Numbered from the stretch's first letter, positions 33,088 to 41,368 are shown. The stretch: DNA of 64,000 nt from Bacillus sp. FJAT-45037 (GCF_002797325.1 NZ_KZ454938.1:2864267-2928266); one strand, 5' to 3'. Numbers and translations: made by a program. Notes: a model not told the origin generated them from the letters alone.

Positions 33088-33912
33088 TTAGCCTTTGACA
33101 CCAGAACGAGCCACACCTTGGATGATGTGTTTTTGCATGATGAAGAAGAGAATTAACATCGGCAAAATAACAATCGTTGAAGCAGCCATAAATAGCTCAT
33201 AAATCGTTCCTGCTTCTGTTGTAAATGACGTCAAGCCAACTGGTAATGTGCGCATCTCTGTAGAGTTTGTCACTATGAGCGGCCATAAGAATGCATTCCA
33301 ACTACCAATAATTTTCAATAAAGCAATTGTCACTAGAGCTGGTTTTGCAATAGGTACCATGATGTACCATAGAAACTTGAAATCACTACAGCCATCAATT
33401 TTTGCCGCATAAGATAAAGATTCAGGAATTCCTAAGAAATATTGACGAAGCAAAAAGATCGAGAAAATACTTGCAATCCACGGTACAATGAGCGCCTGGT
33501 AGGAATCAATCCATCCAAGATTCGCTACTGTGACAAAGTTAGGAATTAACAGCACTTCTCCTGGAACCATCATCGTTCCAAGCAATACAGCAAACACAAT
33601 CTCTTTTCCGTAAAAACGCATACGTGAGAACGCATAAGCAGCTAAAATCGTTGTAATTAACTCACCAATTGTACTGATGACCGTTACAATCACACTATTA
33701 ATGAAATATCTTCCAAAAGGAGCCATTTGCAGAGCTTGTCCGAAGTTTCCCCACCTGAATTCTGAAGGAATCCATACAGGAGGCATCGCCATGACTTCGT
33801 TTGGCGGTTTTAATGCGGTACTGATCATCCAGATAAAGGGCAAGAGCATAAAGAATCCACCGAGGCTAAGCATGATATAGATCGTACTCTTTGATAGAAC
33901 CTGTCTTTCCAT
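33088..33912 (-). CDS. ABC transporter permease (UgpE/MalG type)
   Basis: Inner-membrane permease of 274 residues with six membrane segments. The cytoplasmic EAA loop reads YAAKIDGCSDFKFLWYIMVPIAKPALVTIALL, the MalG-type signature that docks with the ATPase. The C-terminus ends QGVARSGVKG, as in UgpE/MalG relatives. It pairs with the permease gene 21 bp upstream and the binding protein 79 bp downstream. Confidence 0.9.
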   Translation of the reverse strand: MERQVLSKSTIYIMLSLGGFFMLLPFIWMISTALKPPNEVMAMPPVWIPSEFRWGNFGQALQMAPFGRYFINSVIVTVISTIGELITTILAAYAFSRMRFYGKEIVFAVLLGTMMVPGEVLLIPNFVTVANLGWIDSYQALIVPWIASIFSIFLLRQYFLGIPESLSYAAKIDGCSDFKFLWYIMVPIAKPALVTIALLKIIGSWNAFLWPLIVTNSTEMRTLPVGLTSFTTEAGTIYELFMAASTIVILPMLILFFIMQKHIIQGVARSGVKG

Positions 33913-33933
33913 AACCGAACATCGCCTCCCCTC

Positions 33934-34827
33934 TTAGTTGTAATGTACTTTCTTCTTGCCAATATACAGCTGAACTAATGTAAACAAGAAAATAATCATA
34001 AACAAAATATATGCCGCAGCGGATGCAATTCCGAACTGCCATTCCTCATAAAACTTCTGATAGACGTAGTAAACAACTGTTAACGTGCTTCCGCCCGGAC
34101 CAGGCTGGCCACCAAATAAAGCGAAGATCTCATCAAACACTTTGAATGAATTTATTATTGAGATAATCGATACAAAGAACATCGTTGGTGAAAGTAGCGG
34201 TAAGGTGATCGTCTTAAACTGTTCCCACTTCGATGCCCCGTCGACCTTTGCGGCTAGATAATATTGTCGATCAATGTTTTGTAAGCCTGCTAGGAAGATA
34301 ATGATGTTAAAGCCTAGCCCTTTCCAAATACTTAAGATGATTAGAGCTGGCATCGCGTAGGTCGGATCTGTTAGCCACCTGATTGGATCAATACCAACAA
34401 ATCCTAAGAAATAATTCATTAATCCGTAGTCTGAATGAAAGATCCATCTCCATACAATTGCTACGGCTACGACAGATGTGACGAATGGTAAAAAGTAGAT
34501 GGTTCGAAATAAACTACGAAACTTAATTTTGCTACTTAATAGCATCGCAATCACTAGTGAAATCGCAATTGATGCTGGCACAACACCTAACACGAATATA
34601 ATCGTGTTCCATACCGAGCGATGAAAGGCCGGATCATTCCAGAGATAGACAAAATTATCAAATCCATAGGCAAATACTTCATCATTAAAGAAATCATAAT
34701 CTGTATAGAAACTCATTAAAAACGAACGAATAATGGGGTAGATATTAAAGGTCCCTAAAATAATTAGGGCCGGAAGAAGGTACAAGAATGCTTTGAATGT
34801 ACTCTTCTTTGTTGGTCTCATCTCCAC
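33934..34827 (-). CDS. ABC transporter permease (UgpA/MalF type)
   Basis: Inner-membrane permease of 297 residues with six membrane segments. The EAA loop is YLAAKVDGASKWEQFKTITLPLLSPTMFF. The start is GTG at 34827, with GGAGG 9 nt upstream; an ATG two codons later has a poorer site. It lies 26 bp after the ATPase gene and is cotranscribed with it. Confidence 0.9.
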   Translation of the reverse strand: MEMRPTKKSTFKAFLYLLPALIILGTFNIYPIIRSFLMSFYTDYDFFNDEVFAYGFDNFVYLWNDPAFHRSVWNTIIFVLGVVPASIAISLVIAMLLSSKIKFRSLFRTIYFLPFVTSVVAVAIVWRWIFHSDYGLMNYFLGFVGIDPIRWLTDPTYAMPALIILSIWKGLGFNIIIFLAGLQNIDRQYYLAAKVDGASKWEQFKTITLPLLSPTMFFVSIISIINSFKVFDEIFALFGGQPGPGGSTLTVVYYVYQKFYEEWQFGIASAAAYILFMIIFLFTLVQLYIGKKKVHYN

Positions 34828-34853
34828 AACCTACTTCCTCCTCTCAAAGAAAA

Positions 34854-35918
34854 CTACTGACAAACCTTCCCTGTCTCTTGATCAAATACATAAATGCGGT
34901 TTCTACGAACATTTAAATGAATGAGATCTCCCACCTTAATCTCTGCCTCTGGATCTATTAATGCTCGTAAGTCTTGTCCACCACACTGAACACGAATCAT
35001 CGTATCTCGACCTACTGTTTCATAGTACGTCACTTCACCACTTACTAACGCATGCTCTTGATCTGTCACATAGAAGTCTTCCGGACGCATCCCTAATTCG
35101 ATGTTTGTAGGAAGGCTCTTAGGTTGGCCTGGTAGTTTAATAGATGATTCATACCCATCAATACGAGCTCTCATCCCTTCATGACTCGTTGCCGTCATTA
35201 GATTAATAGGAGGATTACCAATAAATTTTGCTACAAACGATGTTACTGGCTCATGATAGATCCCTTGAGGAGACGCATCTTGCTGCAGGATTCCACCTGA
35301 CATCAGCATTACTCGATCTGAAATACTTAACGCTTCTTCTTGGTCATGTGTAACAAATACAGCCGTAATGCCTACCTCTTGTTGTATTCGACGAATCTCT
35401 TCTCTCATTTCTAAACGTAATCTAGCATCTAAGTTTGATAAAGGCTCGTCTAGTAATAGGAGCTTTGGCTTTTTAACGAGTGCACGTGCAATCGCTACAC
35501 GCTGCTGCTGGCCTCCAGATAATTGTCCTGGTTTCCTATGAGCAAGGTGATCAATCTGCACAAGCTTCGCCATATCCATCGCACGTTCTTCAGCTTCTTT
35601 TTTATTGACTTTCATCATTTTCAAAGGGAACATAATGTTTTTTAATACCGTTAAATGTGGGTATAAGGCATAGTTTTGAAAGACCATCCCAATTTCACGC
35701 TTTTCAGCTTCGATTTTTGTTACGTCGCGATCCCCAAAAATAATTTGACCCGCTGTTGGCTTATACAGCCCTGAGAGGAGCATAAGTGTCGTACTCTTTC
35801 CGCAACCACTTGGCCCAAGTAATGAAACAAGCTCTCCGTCGCGAATCGTTGTTGATAATTTATTCACAGCGACAACGTCATTGAACTTCATTGTCAGTTC
35901 CTTTATATGAATATCCAT
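34854..35918 (-). CDS. ABC transporter ATP-binding protein (UgpC/MsmK type)
   Basis: A 354-residue ATPase that drives the adjacent permeases. Walker A is GPSGCGKST, the ABC signature LSGGQQQRVAIARA, Walker B LLLLDEPLSNLD and the switch His is in FVTHDQEEA. The C-terminal ~120 residues form the TOBE/OB regulatory domain of MalK-like subunits (NIELGMRPEDFYV, VGRDTMIRVQ). ATG 35918 has AGGAGG 7 nt upstream; the frame extends to 35948 without support. Some Bacillus UgpC/MsmX subunits serve several transporters. It is the first gene of the operon. Confidence 0.93.
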   Translation of the reverse strand: MDIHIKELTMKFNDVVAVNKLSTTIRDGELVSLLGPSGCGKSTTLMLLSGLYKPTAGQIIFGDRDVTKIEAEKREIGMVFQNYALYPHLTVLKNIMFPLKMMKVNKKEAEERAMDMAKLVQIDHLAHRKPGQLSGGQQQRVAIARALVKKPKLLLLDEPLSNLDARLRLEMREEIRRIQQEVGITAVFVTHDQEEALSISDRVMLMSGGILQQDASPQGIYHEPVTSFVAKFIGNPPINLMTATSHEGMRARIDGYESSIKLPGQPKSLPTNIELGMRPEDFYVTDQEHALVSGEVTYYETVGRDTMIRVQCGGQDLRALIDPEAEIKVGDLIHLNVRRNRIYVFDQETGKVCQ

Positions 35919-36234
35919 GTCGAAACCTCCTCTTAAAACGAGACACACAGTAATTCGTTTCCCTCTCGCCTCTACACCATCATCCTACCAGTGCATTGTT
36001 AACCCTCTTTGGGGGAAACATTAAAATACAATAAAGATTGTTGACATTTTATTTAATTTATGAGATGTTAAAATCTTATAACTACATCCAAAAATAGATA
36101 AACTTTTTTTGGACATTTATCGTACGAACCATTGATCTATCTACCTTTCTCAAAACACCTTAAAAGAAAGATAATTTCGATAGTTAAAAATACCATTTAC
36201 AAACTTTACATTCTTAACTAAATACATACAAAAA
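35919..36234. other. AT-rich region upstream of the Ugp-type operon
   Basis: This 316-bp stretch has no gene. It is strongly AT-rich at 36030-36110 and must contain the promoter of the ABC operon, but no hexamer pair with correct spacing stood out. No phosphate-box-like direct repeats were recognised. Confidence 0.4.
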
Positions 36235-36263
36235 GGCGACTGTTTCATAATGAAACAGTCGCC
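36235..36263. terminator. Hairpin terminator downstream of the AbrB-type remnant
   Basis: Perfect 14-bp stem GGCGACTGTTTCAT / ATGAAACAGTCGCC with a 1-nt loop, A4 on the left and TTT on the right. On the minus strand it follows the remnant and the aldo/keto reductase gene and gives CCTTTTT. Confidence 0.85.
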
Positions 36264-36264
36264 T

Positions 36265-36426
36265 TTACATTGGTCGAACGGTAAACCATTTAATCAGAAA
36301 AGGTAATAACATAAATAAAACAAGGACCCTGGTCATTTGTAGAGTCGCGACCATTGTTGGTTCAATTTGCAAGGCCGTAGCTGTTGATGTCATCTCTTTC
36401 GCACCTGCCGGAACAATGCTTAATTT
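36265..36426 (-). pseudogene. C-terminal remnant of an AbrB-type (PF05145) membrane transporter gene
   Basis: A minus-strand frame of 53 codons without a start: SIVPAGAKEMTSTATALQIEP, then MVATLQMTRVLVLFMLLPFLIKWF. This matches the end of the second AbrB duplication domain (usually SIVPGGxxEM...VAxxQxxRVLxVLxxxPxL) of putative ammonia-monooxygenase/AbrB-type transporters. An in-frame TAG at 36427-36429 closes the upstream side and nothing related precedes it. It is a 3' fossil, about 15% of the usual gene. Confidence 0.72.
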
Positions 36427-36453
36427 CTATCTTGTACCAGCCATTCTAAATAT

Positions 36454-37278
36454 CTAAACAAATGTATCTGGATCTGGACCGTATCGTTTCTCTTCATTTA
36501 ACGCATCAAGTGCACTGACCTCTTCGTTCGTTAATTCGAAGTCAAAGATCTGACTGTTTTCTTCGATTCGTGTTGGCGTCACAGATTTAGGAATGGTGAC
36601 GACTCTATGCTCGATATTCCATCTGAGGAGAATTTGAGCAGCTGTCTTATTGTGCACCTTAGCAATTTGTTGAACCGTTTTATTTGAGAAAATATCGCCT
36701 TTCGTTAACGGGCGCCACGCCTCGACTTGAATACCATGATTCATACAATAAGCACGAAGCTCTTTTTGCGTTAAATAGGGATGAAGCTCAATTTGATTGA
36801 CCATTGGTTTGATTTCAACAGACTCCATCAACTCTTCTAAATGGGAGATCTGAAAGTTGCTGACACCAATGGCGCGAACTTTTCCTGCCTTATATAACGT
36901 TTCTAATGCACGCCATGTTTCGGTAAACTTCCCTGTCACAGGCCAGTGAACTAAGTAAAGGTCCAATACATCAAGACCAAGCTTCCCCATGCTTGTTTCA
37001 AATGCTTGTAGTGTCTTTTCATAGCCTTGGTCATCATTCCACACTTTTGTCGTCACAAAAATATCCTCACGGGGTATATCACTTGCTCGTATCGCTTCAC
37101 CGACGCCTTCTTCATTAAAGTAGAACGCGGCTGTGTCAATGCTTCGGTAGCCTACTTTCAGTGCAGCTCTAATCGCTTCTTTGATTTCTGAACCATTTTC
37201 CGCCTTGTACACTCCAAGACCTAGCCATGGCATTTTCACACCATTATGTAAGGTTGTATGAGCTGTTTTCACATTCAT
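36454..37278 (-). CDS. Aldo/keto reductase (YvgN/glyoxal reductase type)
   Basis: NADPH-dependent carbonyl reductase of 274 residues with a TIM barrel. The catalytic tetrad is visible: Asp and Tyr in SIDTAAFYFNEEGVG, Lys in FVTTKVWNDDQG and His in LYLVHWPV. The cofactor segment VVTIPKSVTPTRIEEN is typical. The closest known type is B. subtilis YvgN, a glyoxal/methylglyoxal reductase; the exact substrate is uncertain. It follows ung by 39 bp, so the two may be cotranscribed. Confidence 0.9.
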   Translation of the reverse strand: MNVKTAHTTLHNGVKMPWLGLGVYKAENGSEIKEAIRAALKVGYRSIDTAAFYFNEEGVGEAIRASDIPREDIFVTTKVWNDDQGYEKTLQAFETSMGKLGLDVLDLYLVHWPVTGKFTETWRALETLYKAGKVRAIGVSNFQISHLEELMESVEIKPMVNQIELHPYLTQKELRAYCMNHGIQVEAWRPLTKGDIFSNKTVQQIAKVHNKTAAQILLRWNIEHRVVTIPKSVTPTRIEENSQIFDFELTNEEVSALDALNEEKRYGPDPDTFV

Positions 37279-37317
37279 TTTAATACCCCTTTCTTCTGAT
37301 CAATCCTATATAATCGA

Positions 37318-37992
37318 CTATTTATTCGGTAGTTGCCAATCTATCGGTTCTTCATCACGGTCGGTTAAAAGCTTGTTAATCGTTGAGAATGGTCGACTCC
37401 CAAAAAATCCACGCCTCGCTGAAAAGGGACTCGGGTGTGGTGAAATAATGATTGGATGCCGCTCATTTGTTATTCGGTCTTGTTTCACTTGGGCATGCTT
37501 TCCCCAGAGAACAAAAATGACAGGCTCATCTCGCTCATTCAATACATCAATTATATAATTTGTTAGTAGCTCCCATCCCTTGCCTTTATGAGAAGCAGCT
37601 TGTCCCTTTCGAACCGTTAACACCGTGTTCAAGAGCAGTACTCCTTGGCTTGCCCACGGAACAAGATAGCCGTTATCAGGTGGTCTACAGCCTAGATCTT
37701 CTTGAAGTTCTTTAAAGATGTTCTTTAAAGATGGTGGAATTTTAACCTCGGGCCTGACAGAAAAACTTAAGCCATGCGCTTGATCTGGACCATGATATGG
37801 ATCTTGACCAAGAATAACGACTTTTGTTTCAGCATATGAAGTTAATTCTAAGGCTTGAAAAAGGTCATCTTTCTTAGGATACACCGTTCCAGATTGATAT
37901 TCTTGTTCGAGAAACGTTTCAAGATCTTGAAAATACGGTTGTTCAAACTGTCCTTGAAGCAACTCATTCCAATCATTCTGTATTCGACTCAT
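37318..37992 (-). CDS. ung: Uracil-DNA glycosylase
   Basis: Base-excision repair enzyme that removes uracil from DNA. The family 1 motifs are complete: [18 protein letters not shown] (water-activating Asp), [32 protein letters not shown] and [17 protein letters not shown] (catalytic His). Length is 224 residues. The start is ATG 37992, with AGGAGG 9 nt upstream; an extension to 38028 is not supported. Its position between ywdI- and pdxK-type genes matches B. subtilis ung (ywdG). Confidence 0.96.
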   Translation of the reverse strand: MSRIQNDWNELLQGQFEQPYFQDLETFLEQEYQSGTVYPKKDDLFQALELTSYAETKVVILGQDPYHGPDQAHGLSFSVRPEVKIPPSLKNIFKELQEDLGCRPPDNGYLVPWASQGVLLLNTVLTVRKGQAASHKGKGWELLTNYIIDVLNERDEPVIFVLWGKHAQVKQDRITNERHPIIISPHPSPFSARRGFFGSRPFSTINKLLTDRDEEPIDWQLPNK

Positions 37993-38134
37993 TGATCTTA
38001 ACCTCCTGCACGAAACAAATATGTCCAAAGTATAACATGAGGGACATAGCTCTCCCTTACTTCGTGCTCCTGCCTTTCTAGGTGAATAGCATCATGACAC
38101 TAGTGTCGAAAAATAAGAAGAACCAGTACATATT

Positions 38135-38185
38135 GACTGATTATTCAGTCTTCTATTGTGGAAGTTTTACTGCGGGTGATATAAT
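38135..38185 (+). promoter_or_regulatory. Promoter with palindromic operator, small-RNA / small-peptide locus
   Basis: TTGTGG (38156-38161), 18 nt, then TGATATAAT, an extended -10 (TATAAT 38180-38185). Just upstream is the perfect palindrome GACTGATTATTCAGTC (38135-38150), placed to act as an operator overlapping the -35 region. Confidence 0.55.
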
Positions 38186-38191
38186 GACAGT

Positions 38192-38294
38192 GACATATAT
38201 TCCCTATTTATCCTTGCGTTTCTATACACCTTAGCAGACTCTTAAATAATGAGTCCTACCAGTCGTCCGTTCACTGTGTAGGGCTCTTTTTTTT
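38192..38294 (+). ncRNA. Short terminated transcript (small RNA or attenuator leader)
   Basis: From the extended -10 promoter a transcript of about 100 nt would end at GAGTCCTAC / GTAGGGCTC (38251-38286) plus eight T. No ORF with a ribosome site lies inside. The terminator lies 26 bp before the Shine-Dalgarno-led small ORF at 38321, so it could be an independent RNA or an attenuator controlling that ORF. Prediction only. Confidence 0.45.
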
Positions 38295-38320
38295 AAAACT
38301 TTTTTCGGGGGGTGATTGAG

Positions 38321-38452
38321 GTGTTGGAGTTACTAGAGCAGTTGTTGACATTACTCGTTCTTGCTGCCAGTTGCTTCTCTACCGTCATGTTAGGAATAAA
38401 ACATTTAAAAGAAATCAGAAAAAAACCAAAGAAAAGAAGACGATTTCCTTGA
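38321..38452 (+). CDS. Small hydrophobic peptide with polybasic tail (type I toxin-like)
   Basis: A 43-codon ORF starting GTG behind GGGGGGTG (spacing ~5-6 nt). It begins VLELLEQLLTLLVLAASCFS, one membrane helix, and ends in the polybasic tail KKPKKRRRFP. This is the build of type I toxins and small holin-like peptides of Bacillus, though I do not recognise a specific family. The stop codon TGA lies in the loop of a perfect 8-bp inverted repeat, and a converging promoter lies downstream, as for an antisense antitoxin RNA. Assignment as toxin is inference. Confidence 0.5.
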   Translation: MLELLEQLLTLLVLAASCFSTVMLGIKHLKEIRKKPKKRRRFP

Positions 38453-38460
38453 GGAAATCG
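38441..38460. repeat. Perfect inverted repeat spanning the small-peptide stop codon
   Basis: CGATTTCC-TTGA-GGAAATCG. On the minus strand it is followed by TCTTCTTTTCTTTGG, a weak U-rich tail, so it could end a convergent antisense RNA or protect the plus-strand mRNA end. Confidence 0.6.
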
Positions 38461-38487
38461 CCTATCAAATATGTTGCCTACGTGTTC

Positions 38488-38518
38488 ATTATAATACGAG
38501 AGAGATAGATATATACAA
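38488..38518 (-). promoter_or_regulatory. Converging minus-strand promoter downstream of the small peptide
   Basis: On the minus strand TTGTAT (38513-38518), 16 nt, TATTAT (38491-38496); TATAAT overlaps at 38488-38493. It would drive an RNA across the 3' end of the small-peptide ORF. Confidence 0.4.
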
Positions 38519-38599
38519 GTTTTTTTCTTCATGAGTGAACGTGAGGAAAATAGGGATCTATGTCACCCACTATTTATCACAGAAAGAGGAGGGATTCAT

Positions 38600-39574
38600 T
38601 TGAGTAAAGTTCGCCTCATTCCGTATACAGTTGATGAAGTATTAAACGATACAAAAGTTGTGCCCCCTGGCATTACATTAATTGAAGCCCCGTCAATCTG
38701 GGAGCAAGGATTTAAAGGGAGTGAGTCCGTTGTCGCTGTTCTTGATACAGGTTGTGATCGTCATCATCTTGAATTCAAAAATCAAATCATTGATGGCTAT
38801 AATTTCACCTCAGATGACGAAGGAGATCCGACTAAATTTGATGATTATAGCGGACACGGAACGCATGTATGTGGCACGATTGCCGCAGCTGAAAATGGAG
38901 AAGGTGTGATTGGTGTAGCCCCCATGTCTAAGCTTCTTGTCGTGAAAGTATTAAGCGGAAAAGGTTACGGGGAGACGAGTTGGGTCATTGCTGGCATTCG
39001 CTATGCAATTAAATGGAGAGGCCCAAACGGTGAACGAGCCCGGGTCATATCGATGTCACTTGGAGGGCGAATTGATACACCGGTGCTTCACCGAGCGATT
39101 AAAGAAGCTGTTGCTGAGAATATTATGGTGATTTGCGCAGCAGGCAATGAAGGGGATGGCGATCACACAACCGACGAGTACGCCTACCCTGGTGCTTATC
39201 CCGAAGTCGTCCAAGTTGGCTCGGTCACACTTGATGAACAGATATCAAGGTTCAGTAACACCAATTGTGCGATTGATCTTGTTGCTCCAGGAGAGGGGAT
39301 TCTCTCCACGTACCTAGACAACGGTTATGCCACCCTATCCGGAACCTCGATGGCCACTCCTCATGTAGCGGGGGCTTGCGCTTTATTAATTGAGAAATGT
39401 GAAAAGGAATTTGAGCGACCTCTTACAGAAGTTGAGATGTATGCTCAATTGATTAAACGGACCGTCTCTTTAGATGTAGATAGAAGAGCGGAAGGAAACG
39501 GGATTCTTAAGCTTACTTCTTTTGCTTCTTCTTTAAGGAAAGAAAAACAAACTGTTAACTATCATCACAACTAA
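38600..39574 (+). CDS. isp: Intracellular subtilisin-like serine protease
   Basis: Cytoplasmic peptidase of the S8 family, 324 residues, with no signal peptide. The catalytic triad is in VAVLDTGCDRHH (Asp), SGHGTHVCGTIAA (His) and LSGTSMATPHVAGA (Ser). The N-terminal VRLIPY matches the LIPY/F motif that blocks the active site in intracellular subtilisins until removed. The start is TTG at 38600, with AGGAGG 7 nt upstream, giving the usual ISP N-terminus; the upstream ATG at 38531 has no such site. Expression of ISPs rises at the end of growth. Confidence 0.93.
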   Translation: MSKVRLIPYTVDEVLNDTKVVPPGITLIEAPSIWEQGFKGSESVVAVLDTGCDRHHLEFKNQIIDGYNFTSDDEGDPTKFDDYSGHGTHVCGTIAAAENGEGVIGVAPMSKLLVVKVLSGKGYGETSWVIAGIRYAIKWRGPNGERARVISMSLGGRIDTPVLHRAIKEAVAENIMVICAAGNEGDGDHTTDEYAYPGAYPEVVQVGSVTLDEQISRFSNTNCAIDLVAPGEGILSTYLDNGYATLSGTSMATPHVAGACALLIEKCEKEFERPLTEVEMYAQLIKRTVSLDVDRRAEGNGILKLTSFASSLRKEKQTVNYHHN

Positions 39575-39825
39575 AAAAGCCGAGGCTGGGACAAAAGTAT
39601 TTCAACTTATGGAATTCCGAACATTATGGTTGCGGCTTATGTAAACCGCTCCTGAAATATACTTCGCACTCGCGAGGAAGCTGGTGAGCCCCTTCGTGCT
39701 TCGCACTTCAGTGTCTCACCTATGCTAATACCCGCCAGAAGTCTACGTATATTTCATCCGCTAAATTAGCGCTTTGTTCGTATCCTGAGTTAAATACTTT
39801 AGTTAAGTCCCAACCTCGACTTATC
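39575..39825 (-). repeat. ~250-bp palindromic intergenic element (copy 1)
   Basis: Starts AAAAGCCGAGGCTGGGACAA and ends with the reverse complement of AAGTCGAGGTTGGGAC, followed in both arms by a shared AGTATTTnAAC: an imperfect terminal inverted repeat of ~35 bp. The interior holds ATATACTTC / GTATATTTC and AAATTAGCG segments. Part of it recurs at 58590-58735. Elements beginning GAGGCTGGGACA occur widely in Bacillales genomes (established knowledge). It fills the gap between isp and sacP, and no gene is present in it. Confidence 0.7.
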
Positions 39826-39828
39826 TTA

Positions 39829-41229
39829 TTATTTCTTTGGTTCATCTTCTTTTAAGCCGAGAATCCATGTTGCTACGAACGCTCCACCTGCTGCAATGAG
39901 AATACCGATTGCATAGTTAATGATGTTCGATGTACCAAATGGTGCTGCGATGGCAAACATCGGAATTCCTGTTAATCCATATGCATTTGTGACTACATTG
40001 GTGAACACCACATAAGCTCCACCTAAGGCGCCACCAATTGCTGCTCCGATAAACGGACGCATGAAGCGAAGGTTAACACCGAAAATAACTGGCTCAGTAA
40101 TACCTAGGAAAGCTGAGAAGGATGCTGGAATAGCAATCTCTTTTATTTTCGGGTTTTTTGTCAAGAAGAAGACCGCCAAACCCGCTCCGCCTTGTGCAAC
40201 ATTGGCCATTGCCCAAATCGGTAGCAAAAAGTTGACGCCAAAGTCTGCAATAAGGGCTGCCTCAATCGCGTGGAAGCTATGATGAACCCCTGTAATAACA
40301 ATCGTTGAGTACAACCCACCAAAAATTAACCCGGCAAAAATTCCTGCTGTGCTATAAATGAAGTCAAGACCCCATGTTAAACCGCTTCCGATCATTGTTC
40401 CAAGCGGTCCGATGAACAGCATCGCAATAAATCCTGTTAAAATAACTGTCACAAACGGCGTAACTAGTAGGTCGATCGCATTCGGAACAACCTTACGTAC
40501 GTTTCGTTCGATCTTACTCATTATGTAGACGACAAGAAGGATAGGAATAACCGTTCCTTGATAACCAAGTAAATCTACATTCATTCCGATAAACTGAATC
40601 GTTTCAGGTTCGGCATCAGCTAGTGTCCAAGGATTCAAAAGAGATGGGTGAGTCATAATTCCACCCAGAACCGCACCAAGGTAAGGATTCGCGCCAAATT
40701 CTTTCGCCGCACTAAAACCAATCAAGATCGGTAAAATGATAAAGGCTGCACTAGAAAACATGTCTAAAAATAAAATCCACGGACTATCAGCTGGTACCCA
40801 TTCAAATGCTTGCATCATCCCAAGTAGACCCATTAACAAACCACTTGCAACGATCGCTGGAATGATCGGAACGAAAATGTTCGATAATGTTCTAGCAATA
40901 CGAGCAAATGGATTCATTTTCTTCTTTGCCGCTTCTGCATGATCGACTTGTCTCTCTCCGCCATCTGTATCTTTAGAGCCGACACCTGTTATCTGCGCAA
41001 ACTCAGCATAGACCTTATTGACAAGGCCTGTCCCAAAAATAACTTGATATTGACCTGATGCTTTAAAAACCCCTTTTACACCTTCGAGCTCTTCGATTTG
41101 TTCTTTATTCGGTTTATCATCATCATTTAGGACAATCCGAAGTCTTGTTGCACAATGTGTAGCACTGATCACATTATCAGCACCTCCAAGTAACTCGACG
41201 AGCTCTTGGGCTACTTTTTTTGTATCCAT
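39829..41229 (-). CDS. sacP: PTS sucrose-specific transporter subunit IIBC
   Basis: Imports and phosphorylates sucrose using the phosphotransferase system. The EIIB domain at the N-terminus has the phosphorylated cysteine in ISATHCATRLRI (Cys26), followed by a linker and a ten-segment EIIC domain with GGIMTHPSLLNP, ITGVHHSFHAIE and SAFLGITEPVIFGV. No EIIA domain is attached, as usual for SacP. Length is 466 residues. The leader has a SacT/SacY-type RAT and overlapping terminator, so expression needs a BglG-family antiterminator; none is encoded in the window. sacA lies three genes away. Confidence 0.93.
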   Translation of the reverse strand: MDTKKVAQELVELLGGADNVISATHCATRLRIVLNDDDKPNKEQIEELEGVKGVFKASGQYQVIFGTGLVNKVYAEFAQITGVGSKDTDGGERQVDHAEAAKKKMNPFARIARTLSNIFVPIIPAIVASGLLMGLLGMMQAFEWVPADSPWILFLDMFSSAAFIILPILIGFSAAKEFGANPYLGAVLGGIMTHPSLLNPWTLADAEPETIQFIGMNVDLLGYQGTVIPILLVVYIMSKIERNVRKVVPNAIDLLVTPFVTVILTGFIAMLFIGPLGTMIGSGLTWGLDFIYSTAGIFAGLIFGGLYSTIVITGVHHSFHAIEAALIADFGVNFLLPIWAMANVAQGGAGLAVFFLTKNPKIKEIAIPASFSAFLGITEPVIFGVNLRFMRPFIGAAIGGALGGAYVVFTNVVTNAYGLTGIPMFAIAAPFGTSNIINYAIGILIAAGGAFVATWILGLKEDEPKK

Positions 41230-41301
41230 TTTTATTTCCTCCCTAATTGATCTTGTCTATAAAGTTTGTAGAAATAGAATCATTATCCATACATGCAAAA
41301 A

Positions 41302-41368
41302 AAGACCTAAAATGAACAAAGAGGACGGATTTTGGGTAGACGTCTCCCTTTCATTCATTTTAGGTCTT
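41302..41368 (-). terminator. Conditional (antiterminated) terminator in the sacP leader
   Basis: On the minus strand AAGACCTAAAATGAA / TTCATTTTAGGTCTT encloses a ~37-nt loop and is followed by seven T. Its 5' arm overlaps the 3' end of the RAT, the standard mutually exclusive arrangement. Confidence 0.9.

Noticed and set aside
35919-36234. Riboswitch or T-box before the Ugp-type operon
   Set aside because: No leader hairpin-terminator arrangement or known aptamer core could be found in this AT-rich stretch.
38293-38532. 79-codon minus-strand frame over the small membrane peptide
   Set aside because: No ribosome site and no family likeness; the plus-strand peptide has a strong Shine-Dalgarno and a coherent membrane-helix/basic-tail design.
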